Shown here: positions 34,505 to 46,200 of the stretch, in pieces
How positions within the stretch are numbered: the stretch's first letter is position 1
How the letters are laid out: each line of letters begins with the position of its first letter
Assembly: GCF_037975245.1 (NCBI RefSeq)
Contig: NC_092563.1
Span: 20,320,594-20,384,593, forward strand
Length of the DNA: 64,000 bases
Direction of reading: 5' to 3'
Source of the DNA: Apostichopus japonicus
Taxonomy: Eukaryota; Echinodermata; Holothuroidea; Aspidochirotida; Stichopodidae
Program-made: the position numbers and the translations under genes
Notes under the pieces: model-generated
The model's database searches: none
The model's input: only the letters and a program-made list of their open reading frames with translations
Told to the model about the DNA's origin: nothing

Positions 34505-36491
34505 TGATTATCAATTACCACAAATAGTGGTGAAAAATCAGCCCAATGCAATAGCAATTTCGGACACCTAAATATTAGTGGATAACGAAGTAAGTGCGAT
34601 TACTAAACCACTGCAGTCAGTCGACTTCGAATAGAGCACCTTTTCTTTCGCGAATCGTGGAGAAGTTTTGTAAGTGTGATAATAAAACTAGTTTGCCAAT
34701 GTCGTTTATGCAGTGTGGTGTGCTTTACCATTGATTATCCAAGTTTATGTTGCACTTATGGGCTTCGATTAGTAGAGGGTTTTTTTTTCTTCTTTTTTTC
34801 TCACCCGCTATAGTTTACGTTCAACTAGATCGTGATGGCCACAAATAATCAATGAAATAACGCCACAGTCACTACCTTAATAAGCCTACACGTATACACA
34901 TACGAAATCACTTCTTGAAGTTTACTTTTGGTAGAAAGACCATCACTTTTAACGTGTTTCTTCGGAGACAACAACATTTGGCCCTTCTTCCCCTCGGCAA
35001 AAGGGTGGTCAAATGTCAGTCCCAGCAAATTGCTTAGTTTAGATAAAGCCCAGTTTATAAACCGTACCAGTCTTTAAGGGGGAGATTTTGGGACCTCCGG
35101 ACCACCCGAATTGATGGTGTAACCAGTCTGTATATATACAAGCCCAAAGTTATCTACTGTAGAAAGTTGTAGTATAATTTGAGCTGTTTATGCCAAGTTT
35201 ATGCAGTTCATTACAAAAATATATAAAAATGTAGATTGAATAACATATCGAGGGACATATAATATAATTAAATGCAAGTTAATTCCTGAGCTTAAAGAAA
35301 AGACAGACGAAAACATCAAATTCGTTCGATAAAGTCGGTTACAAGACCCGTCTAGAAGACTGTTCCATTATAAATATTGTGTAGGAGAAAAGTAATTTCT
35401 TTTTGGTAATGACACGGCAACACTCTGGAAAATTTGACTCAACAGTGACGTTGGTATATGAAAAGAACACACACTGAATGGAGAGGAGAAAAGATTAACT
35501 CAGTACAGCATTTTAGGCCGGAATATATACTAAAGTAGCCAAATATATTCCAATTGAATCCACCCTCCTTCTAAGGAATCAGTCTGTCCTGAAAAATATG
35601 CATGGTATGCCAGCTAGCATAGCTAGGTTCCGTCAATGATGAGAACCATCGTTCGGTGATGGAAAATAGTTTGGTCGTCTGTGTGATCCCAGTTGTCAAC
35701 GCTTCACGTTAATTAACAACACTGCGTAGCGGATTGTGTGGGGCGCTCTTCGTGAATCTAAATGTAATTCTTCGAACGTGGGACGTAGTCGAGTGGGCCT
35801 GTAGGAGTTGCACGTAATATACATAATAACGGTCAGGAACTCGGATTGTCACCGGAAGAGCACAAATGACATCATAATAGGAACACTTTTCGCTGGTATC
35901 TGAGTTCTTATATCAATAAAAATGAAACAATATAGCCCTAAATTAATAATTAATATGATTACTTTGGCAAAACATAATCAGACGGAGTCAAACATTTCAC
36001 CCGGTTCTTGAGTCATACCTCGAATGACCTATTAACAAATATCAAATAACACGATCTTAAGAACAAATTGAATTACATCATGGTCTATTGTGCCCATATT
36101 GTCGGACTGCCATGGATAGTACACCTTGTTGTTCCAAAGGTGTATGTCCTCCCCCCCCCCCCTCTTCCCTGATATATAAACTGACTGAAAGAGGAAAACA
36201 GGGAACTTTCCAATGATCATATATTCAAATAAATGAAGATTCATAAAGAAGCAAATTATGTTTCCATGCACATTTTATTCTAACTGATGTTATGCTAAAT
36301 TTATGCTGAGTCAGTTGCTTCCCAATGTTTCTATTGGCGTTCCTTCCATATAGTCTAGACTGTATACTGTCCAGAGTGCTCTGTCTAGTTCATTAGGTTT
36401 ACTATTCAGAATCATGTGTTGATTTTTGCCCCCCCCCCCCACCTTCCCCTCTATTTCGTTTGCAGACTACCTCTGAAGATTTCCTATTGCA
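34505..36491. other. No supported gene
   Basis: AT-rich sequence with two C tracts (about 36150 and 36430). No ORF or RNA feature supported. Confidence 0.45.
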
Positions 36492-36741
36492 AGGTAGTCA
36501 GTATAGGTCCCAAATTATAGCACGCTCGGTATAATTGCTAGAAGTTTTCAAAAAGTACTTTCCTGGAAGTCTTTACCCTCCAAATTGTTCACAGACATTT
36601 TATAAGTAACACACGGGATGACTGAATATCCCAGTGAGGAAAATTTGCTCGAAAGTTGTAATAAAAACAGTTTAAGAATTTTGACCAAAGGTGACCATAT
36701 TTGAATATCTAGCATATTTGGGCCAATACAGCATACCTTTA
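36492..36741. mobile_element. MITE copy B, TTAA-AGG end
   Basis: Left end AAGGTAGTCAGTATAGGTCC and, inverted, right end TTAAAGGTATGCTGTATTGG form imperfect inverted termini followed by CCCAAAT on both sides. TTAA is intact only on the right. Confidence 0.7.
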
Positions 36742-39700
36742 AGATTGAATCATGAATCCTAACAATTTTTTTTTCAATATACCTGTACAGAGCTGGCCTT
36801 TCCAGCACTTCGTAATCATTCTGTTCTCTCTTGGTTGTATTTGTGTTACAGTGATGTATACCGTACCACAAACAAATCCACCCCTGTATTTTGCGTCGTG
36901 TATTTTACTACAAAGAATACCGTTAACATAGGCATAGTGATAAAAAGGAAGGAAACTTGTTAACGAGACCATGAAACAAACTAAATATCTGTCACAGTTC
37001 TTTGTTTAAGATTTACGGCATGCACTTTGCCAGGAATTCTGACGGTTGGAAGGGTACACAACAATTTAAGGAGGGAATTACCATAATAATAATTCAATAA
37101 AGATAATTTAAGAAGGGGTATGTCAGCACTTTAAACCTTGGATAACAATCTTGTGAAGCGTTTGTACACATAATAGTGGCACAGATGAGGGTATAGCCCC
37201 CCCCCCCCCCATCTCCCCCCGCCGGGCTAGTTGTTCCTGGCCTGGTTTTATGCCCGGATCTATTATAAGTAATTCTCAAGGTATGTCTATTACTAACACG
37301 TAGGATACATACATGCAATATAGACTATAGGCCTACGTAACAAATATATTATTGAAATATAAGTTTATCAAAGAAACGCTCACAAAATTATGATAACATG
37401 CTTAATCCAGAAAGTGTCTTCGCTCAGACCACTTTTACATCTTATGATAAAGATATACAAAAGCCAAATCGGAAATGTTCATAAGCAAAATTAAAGGTTG
37501 AATTTGAAATGAAAGCTGGCGGTCATGATTATGAACTGCGTTTTCGATTTGGGTTTTATTTAGCAAATATATCTTTGCAAATCATATACAAAATCAAGCG
37601 GTTAATTAAGTAAAATAGAAAGTTCCGGAAAGAATAACGTGATAACGCCCTCTATACAAAATTGAAGCTATTTTAAGCAGATACTGGCATATAGAACAAT
37701 GAATGCTTATGTTATGTATATAGAACTTAGCAATGTCACAACACAAGTCATACCCCAATGACATGATAGATGTATACATTACTTTCTATAGAAGTTTACC
37801 ATGTGTAGAACACGCATCGGATCTCTTCTTCAAGAAACGAAGATATCAAGATAATTAAGTGAGGTTTAAAATTTACGGCCAATAATATTGGCTGAAGACA
37901 AGTCAAGACGTAGTAAATTACAGCCAAGCACTTGGATAATTCCTTCTTTTATGTCGTCGATGGTCCTACATGGCTACGGTGATAACTCAAACGCACATCA
38001 AAATTGCAGTCATACGTCATTTTCTGGCGGGAGAGACAGAAGAGAGATAAATGTTGACGGAGTCTAGGTATTCATATGAAGGTAAAAAAAAATAAAAAGG
38101 AAGGGCTATTAAATGCCACTTCGTTATAGCCTTACAGAGAGACACACAAAGAAATAAAAGGGGGAAAAAGCTGTCGGGAAGCTATGACGGTCGACGGTAT
38201 TCTCTGGTCGTTGTAATAACCCAAGGATGGATTATGTTGCATCGTAAATATAATTTACGTTGACAAATCCATCTACTAGGTTTAGCACAGGCAGTGAAAT
38301 TTATTTGCATTGTCAATGCGTAATATCTGAAGTAATAAAGACGATTGGTCGGGCTTTATGTATTTGTAATCTGCCGGTTTACTGTGCCTGATTGCGAAGG
38401 CCACTGACATATACTCTCCTAAAAAATTTAAAATGACAGAGTATATACAATCAGTACCGTATAGCTTATAACGTATAACAAACTCAGAAGCAATGACGGT
38501 GCACGGGATTTCAAAGGTAGAGACTGGGAAGGGGGAGGGGGCAGGAGGGGGAAGTTCCAAACTTTCCGGTTGTATTGACTTGTAGACAAATTCTTCCAAA
38601 AGGAATATTAGATAAGAAACAAAAAAATATATAATAAAAGGAATATTAAGGCCTGTCCCAAAGTAATGGCAGTCGTTTGTCAAAATTACCGGAGAATCAG
38701 CCTTTCACTTCTTAAATGATTCATTTGATTTGAAATAGGTTCCATAATGCGACACATGTCCACCATGATTTCTGATCCACTGTCCTAAAGGTTCCTCATT
38801 TCATGCTGTACAGTTTTATACAATGAAAGAAGAAACGATAGAGATAAATGTCTAACTTTAAAACTCTATTATTTATTAGTGGGATTTTCCCTTATTTGTG
38901 TTAAATATACAATATTTCATGAATACATCCATTGAATGATATACACACATCTACAAGAAATATATAATTGCATGACGTACTGGAAGTTAATTGTTTTTTT
39001 TTGTGATTAACTATACACCGTGAATACAATACATAAAAAGTCTACGTTCACATAATTAATCCCTACACAAGAAAAAAAAAGGAACCGTATCAAAAATTAC
39101 ATCATGATCGTGAATAGGTCGAAGTGAAGTTGATTGTGATTAACCATTGAAAGTATATCATCCCTGACCCTCTTCACCCTGCCCCAAGCAGCCCGTATGC
39201 AAGGCATACATTGGTTGAAAGTTCATCAATGTAAATCTAATTATTGTTCTATCTTTGATAAAGTCTTCAGTTTCTTTTTCTTCTTCTTTTGTTGAAAAAA
39301 AATTCTCGAAATATTACTATAAATACTAAGTTTTTATAATCGACAGTTAAAGTTGTAACACACAACCGGATTCGACCGCGTTCTACTGTATATATATATA
39401 TTAACGGTCTCCTCAGTAATTATAATGATAAGAGCTAATTATATTAGTACTTTATTATTAGTATTTAGTATTTAGTATATTAGTATTAGTATTTAGTATA
39501 TTAGTATTAGTATTAGTATATTAGTATTTAAACATTCATGTAAATACCACATCAATATATCAATCGAGATGTCAAAAGACTCCAAACGAGTCCTAATTTA
39601 ATATTCACCTGCATTGGGGAGACATTAGCGGACCATTCAGGGTAACAATATAACCCACAAGTATAACCATCCGTGTATAGCTAAACGAGATAAGCAAGTT

Positions 39701-42700
39701 TGAGATAAATAATCAATAAGATTGGTTTTTCCTTTTATCCGAGATTGTCACCCTGACCTGTATTAAGTCCCAACAGTTTTAGAACTGTTCAGAACGCTAG
39801 CAACCTAAATCGATAAACTGATCTCAAGAGAGGGACTGTAACAGTACCAGTAAACAGTTATAGTTAGTAACCATCCTATAGAGAAGAAATATAAATATAT
39901 AACTGATTCACATTTGTTCCAAGTCTCCAATGGTCTTTATTTTGTGTCTGAAATGTCTTGTTCTTCTATTGTTTTGTTTTTTATTTGTTTTCTTCTTTCG
40001 TCCCTTCATGTTATTATTTATTGTTTAATGTGCTGTTTCTGCTATTTTTAAAAATGTCATTATAACTTGTGTGAATTTGTGTCCAAATTTTGTTGTACAT
40101 GTATTCTTCTTGTCTCTTTATTTTAATACATACGGCTTATCTATTGTTTCTACTTTTCTAATGGAAGGTTATATACGAGTCATTAACATGACAATTTGAT
40201 CCTATATTAACCCATTCTTATAGGTTTATCTATGTCATGTCGAGATCAATAAAAGATCATGTGTGGTCTATAGGTAGGACAGACAAGCTAGTATACCACA
40301 CCTCCATAACTAACAGACTAACCAACTAACAGTAATATTCTGACATGGTTTTACAGCCATTGAATATTTCACCTAAATCTTTGTCAGTGACAATGATAAT
40401 TTCGTTTTATACTGACAACTAAAACCAAACAAACAGTGACAACGATAATTTTGTTTCTAAACAGACATCTAAACTAACAAACATAGGAAAACAACAAAAT
40501 AATTGGGTTTCACACACAAGCTATTCAAGCCAGCAGCACAACATTAATACATATTTAAAAGCTTAAATGTGTCGTAGTGTGACATAGAACACAATGTTGC
40601 AAGACTGGCTATAACTTATACTTTTAACTTTAAATAACTTAGTAATTTGGATGCAAGATATTAAACTACTGCGATATTTACTCACAAAATGCAGACAATC
40701 GTTTACATGGTAACTTGCTGCTTAATTCTTGACAAATAAAATACTTCACAATGATCACTTCTTAGGTGCTTTGTAAATTCATAATTTACTGTGAAATGTT
40801 CAACTACTTGATAGCACTCCCCGTAGGTTTAACAAATGATCAATGGATCACTTGTATATCTTTGATTACAGTGCTAATTTCCGGCAATCTCCGCAGAACA
40901 GAAAATATGTTATCATTTAGTTGTCCATTATTGCTGATGAGTTTTCTTAAACTAAGTCCCATCCAGTGAAGGTAAACAAAGCCACTATCTCTATTTTAGT
41001 ACAAGCACCTTCTTCTCCCTTTGTTCCCATCCCAACAAAATGAAACTGGCTTTTATGTGACAATTCTTTCAGAATACTTGTAACCTTGTAAAGCTGTAAT
41101 AATAGAAGATGTTTGCATATAGTTTCCTGGTATCCCTTTGTACAATGAGACATAGATAAATTGCACCTGTAAAAATATTCTTTATCGCCTTTAATGCCAG
41201 AGGTATAAAGTAGTAATTGTAAGCCCACACATTTCCAACAACTATGGAATATGATTGTGTTTTGAATGAATCGTGATTTCAAGGAAATTACCATCCATGT
41301 AACAATCCCTAAACAAACATTATACACACTGCAATTAATACCAGTCAACGAGGGACACTTCAAATATTAATTGTGCTTGAATTGATATGATAGAAACATA
41401 CTGCCATCGAGTATAAACAAACGTTTGCGCTGAGACTAATGGCTATTAACTTATGAATACAAGCCTCTATGTATACTTAAAAAGTTCTGTATTTATGAGC
41501 ACCAAGATCACCAATAAGTGTGTTATCACCATAGTGGTTATATTACTAGCATAGCATTATACTGTTCTTCCCAAAAATGTTGCACTCATCATAAAGGAAC
41601 CTTTCATGTTTTTTTTACGTAAAAATACAGCCGTATAATTTTATTACAAAAATTACTGACCATAGTCCATTACATCTGATCTATGCACTGGAGTAAGTAG
41701 TGAAATGTTGTGTGAAAGCTATATAGTGTTACTCAGAAGAGTCCAATAATAAATAATGTTAATTAACGATTTTCCTGTAAAAAGTTACATAACACTAGCA
41801 GAAAAGGCTAGGGTGAGATGAATCGCTGTGAAACTTTTGTATACATGTTGCAGTGTCTACTGTTAATATTTTTGTTTCGTGTTCTGTGTTTTACTGAAAA
41901 TACCCACAGTAGGTTATGCATAGCATATCCACACATAGTGAGGTAGAGAACAAATAGGAAAGTAGCATTATAAAGCTACTTAACTGTACCAGTTGAAAGT
42001 CATGTGCTACGAAACCCCATGATACATGTACAGTTATATTTGCTTGAAAAAGTCTCACAACAGAATTGTGGGAGTACATGTCGATATTTAATATGTTACT
42101 CGGAATAAAACAGACACTGCACAGGTAATCTGAAGTCCTGTCCGTCAATTATCATTACAGACAGTGCTTGATTTACACACTCTGGAGCCAGAAGGCATCA
42201 TATGATTGCCCTCTCACCCCCTCCCCACACCCCCTCCCCTCTCCACTACCTGTTAAGTTTTAAAAGAAGGTATGTCTTATTTGGCAAGCATGTGAATATG
42301 CCCCTTGACTTTTGACCTTCAAGCCCTCTAGCACTTTGCTCATTTACATAGTAAATAATCAGCCATTGGGTACAGAAGAGTAAGGCTGGCCAAAGTAATG
42401 AAAATTGTAAGCATCACACCTGTAGCAATTTGTTTATAAAACAACAGCCATGCAGGACAACTAAACAAGTTGTCATTCTACAAGACATTGGTACAATTTA
42501 GGAGTGAATGGTATTCAGGCAAAACTAGACAAAAAACAATACAATACCTTCTTTGAAATAGTACATGATTTGAGCACTGCTGACCTAAAATAGTAGCACA
42601 CAACAAAACAATCAGCGCTCTTAATTCAGGAAGATTCTGTCAGAAAAGTGGCTGCTAGAGAAATGGAATTACTGGTTATTGGCCATCGTTTTAAATTCTA

Positions 42701-42985
42701 AATCATGTTTTTACATTAGCCTACAAGCTAGTCTGTGTCCCATTAAACTAGTTACAAAAGTAATTCCCATTTTCCCATCACCATCTCCAAACACCATCCA
42801 TACCTTCTCCTCAATGAAAAAAAGAAAAACAGGGGGGCATGCTGACTTTGAGATAAAATTGCCAGGTACATATAAATAGAGCACAATATCTAGAGAAGAA
42901 TATGAATTTTAATTTTTTAAATCTCACAAAGATTGCACTTTTTAATAGTATCATGGCCTCTAGTAACTCAACATTCACTGAACTT
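36742..42985. other. Gene-poor interval between PIGT and MATCAP
   Basis: Six kb of AT-rich sequence with no supported gene. Contains a C tract near 37199 and a TAGTATTAGTATTTAGTATA-type simple repeat at about 39448-39532. The ORF at 38282-38683 has no family resemblance. MATCAP 3' UTR must lie at the right end; its polyadenylation site could not be fixed. Confidence 0.45.
39448..39532. repeat. TTAGTAT simple repeat
   Basis: Irregular mixture of TTAGTA and TTTAGTA units over about 85 bases. Confidence 0.85.
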
Positions 42986-43269
42986 TCAAAGTTGATGCAT
43001 CTCTTTAGGGAAGATCCCCTTCAGGTCCAAATCGCTCAGTCCATTCTTCAAGAGTATATCTGTCAGTTTGTTTCGGTAATGATCCAAGTCCAGCATGAAT
43101 GAGGGCAGTATGACAGTGGAGGGATCCAAGACCGCATCCTTCTTCAGCCTATCCACGTCCAGATAGGACACTTTACCCAATCGCACCAAGCTGTGGAAGT
43201 CAATTTCGTTGCGGTAGCGCAGAATCTGGAGGACGCCGTCGAGGTAGACTTGGTCTTTGTTGAAACAAC
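42986..43269 (-). CDS. MATCAP: MATCAP exon 4 (C-terminus)
   Basis: Acceptor GTTCTCAG|GTTGTTTC. Encodes CFNKDQVYLDGVLQILRYRN, FHSLVRLGKVSYLDVDRLKK and ends FPKEMHQL before the stop. Confidence 0.96.
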
Positions 43270-46200
43270 CTGAGAACAGCAGTGAAATATGTGTAAAGTT
43301 GACAAACATCGCAAGGTTGTACAAAGATTCTTCTTTGAATTTACAGTTTAAAGGTTTATAGTCTTGTCTCAAGGCAAGGGCTTCTCACACAAATTTAATA
43401 CATTTAACCCATGGTCATTGGTAACTTGTCACACCCACACACCCAAGTGTGCACAATTCAAACAGTCGCTCCTGAGGCACTGCAGTGTGACATATCAATG
43501 CGTCCCATTTTGCAATTCCTATAGGGTGCACCCACAATCCAGTGTTACAAGTTACCTTGTAGGTCCCCATTTATACCCCTGGGTATAGAGAGGCAATGGA
43601 GATATAAAGTGCCTCATCCAAGGACACAACGTAATGATCTGGCCAGGACTTGAACTTCTAATCTTTTAATAGATCTCAAGTTCACTGTCTTAGCCATTTG
43701 GCCATGACGCCCTCCGTACCCATTTAAGCAATATTCAGAGGATACAATTCTTTATCATAAACATAACCAGATTGTTAAGATGTAAGGAAAAAGAAATCAG
43801 ATATCGGCGGGCAGTCAGTCTCGATAGTCAATTCTACAAAGGTAGTCACACAACCAATCAAATTACTACACAAAACCTTGTTATTGGCGGCACTTAGCTG
43901 CAAACATGTAGGATATTAGGAAGAGTTTGAAATAGATATTGAAACTGCCTAAACTTAAAATTGATGATATTTTCAAGTTGAAGTTAACTTAATATTGATA
44001 TATAGTAAAGATGTGAAAATATAGTTTTTTAACATTAGTAGAAACTTTGTTATTTCTAGAGCCACAAATATTCACAGACTCACAAGAACATTGTTCACAG
44101 CTGTAGAAACCTTTTTAAGCCACCAACCAGATTTCTGAATGTAACCCTTTATAAACAGGTGAATACATCTAATTATGATCTAGATCAGAAACCCAAGTAA
44201 TGATCATATTGCGTTAAAGCTGTGTCAAATCCCAACTTAGACAGAACATGAAAATTCACCTTTTTCTTACTCTAAAACGGTCAAAATTCCCAACAATACC
44301 AAACGGCAAAACAATGAGACAACAATAGAGTCCAGTTATGTTGGAGGCTCCTATGTACACTTTATAAAATACATGAAGGCTAGAAACTTCATTTTCTGAG
44401 AATATAATTCTTCTCAAGCCTTACTATTAATTATTAAGTTTAATATTTATAGAGTGAGGCAGTGAAAAGGATGTAAAGCTATCAAAATAAATGTTCCCAT
44501 TCCCCGTACAGGCCATTACCACACGAATTGCTTTATCATTTTATACAACATCCCCCATGCTCTCTAGCTCACCTGGCTTGGAGGTGTCAACCTGTCCTCG
44601 CTTTGCCCTCATGCAGTAGTCCCATCTTACCTCTGGATCCTGAAGGAACCTACCGAGCCTCTCGAAGAGGTCTGCGAACGATAACCGAGAGGCGTTGTAA
44701 ACAGTGAAGTATAGCAATGCCGCCCTCCATAGACAAGGGTCCTTGCGTCCCAGGACGCTGTGAAGGCTGGCGAGACCTTCTTCTGTAGGGTTCAGAGGCT
44801 GGAGGCCAAATTTTCTCTTGCCTTTGCTTCCTCGCCATGGCTGTTGTCTGTTGTTTTGTGCCCTCGTGAAGTGAGTACCTGCAGTAAGAACAAAGATACA
44901 AGCACATTAATATACCGCAACATTTCAACAGACCAAGTTCTGTAATTTGTAACAATCATGGTCACTATATTAGACAATAGTTTAATCAAGAGAGAATTCC
45001 TCCCCCCCCCCCCTTTGCAGAATATTAACGTTTCCATAACTGTAATATTAGCCAATGCAAATTTCAACAACACTTAACTGTACACAGATAATGAGCCTTC
45101 AGTCAGTGATGTAGGCTTGCCTGATTTGCCTAAATACTGTATGCACATTCACAAGTTTAATAATGTGACCAAACTCTAGCTGGTGGCACTTGAGAAGTAA
45201 TGCTTAAAGGGTCTGATGTATAGACCCCAACTATAGCTCGCTATCATGGAAACGTTTCTTGAGATTACGTAATCGACCTGCCTTGGTCATAAAATGACCT
45301 CTTTTTACCAGTTAGTCTGCAACGTCTGCCACATATTTTTTCTTGTATGAGGGTCTTTGTGTGAACGCTGTATGATTAACTACACTGTAGACATGAACAT
45401 ATTTCCACATATTGTTTACACAAAGAGCCTAATGGTGTTAAGAGGATATGCAGGCTAGTTGTTGAGCCTGAGGTCGATTTACAACCGTGGCAGGTTGATT
45501 AGGAAATAACATTGATACATTCCTAGCTATAGTGTGCTACAATTGGAGTCCATAAAGCAGATCTTTAAGTTGTTCATACAGAACAATCTGTGAGCCCTGC
45601 AATGACACCAGCGATTGCAACTGATGGGAAAGGCACTCAGAGTTGTATAAATAGTGGACATTAATATATTATGGAAAACATTTTACCGAATACAACAACA
45701 CAGATTTAGTTAAAAAAAAATAAATGACAATGTTTCATTAACTTTCCATTTACCTATTTCATGTTGTAAAACCCATGTGCCTAGTTATCTCTCAGTAATT
45801 GTTAATTAAATATCCATTTACCTATTTCATGTTGTAAAACCCCTTGTGCCCAGTTATCTCTCAGTAATAGTTCATTAACTATCCATTTACCTATTTCATG
45901 TTGTAAAACTACTTGTGCCCAGTTATCTCTCAGTAATTGTTAATTAACTATCCATTTACCTATTTCATGTTGTAAAACCCCTTGTGCCCAGTTATCTCTC
46001 AGTAATAGTTCATTAACTATCCATTTACCTATTTCATGTTGTAAAACCCCTTGTGCCCAGTTATCTCTCAGTAATAGTTCATTAACTATCCATTTACCTA
46101 TTTCATGTTGTAAAACCCATGTGCCCAGTTATCTCTCAGTAATAGTTCATTAACTATCCATTTACCTATTTCATGTTGTAAAACCCATGTGCCCAGTTAT

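Noticed and set aside
38282-38683. 133-codon minus-strand ORF
   Set aside because: No recognised domain, no splice logic, and a proline-rich part that comes from a GGGGGAGGG tract.
40947-41363. 138-codon minus-strand ORF
   Set aside because: No family resemblance and located in AT-rich intergenic DNA; could not be supported.
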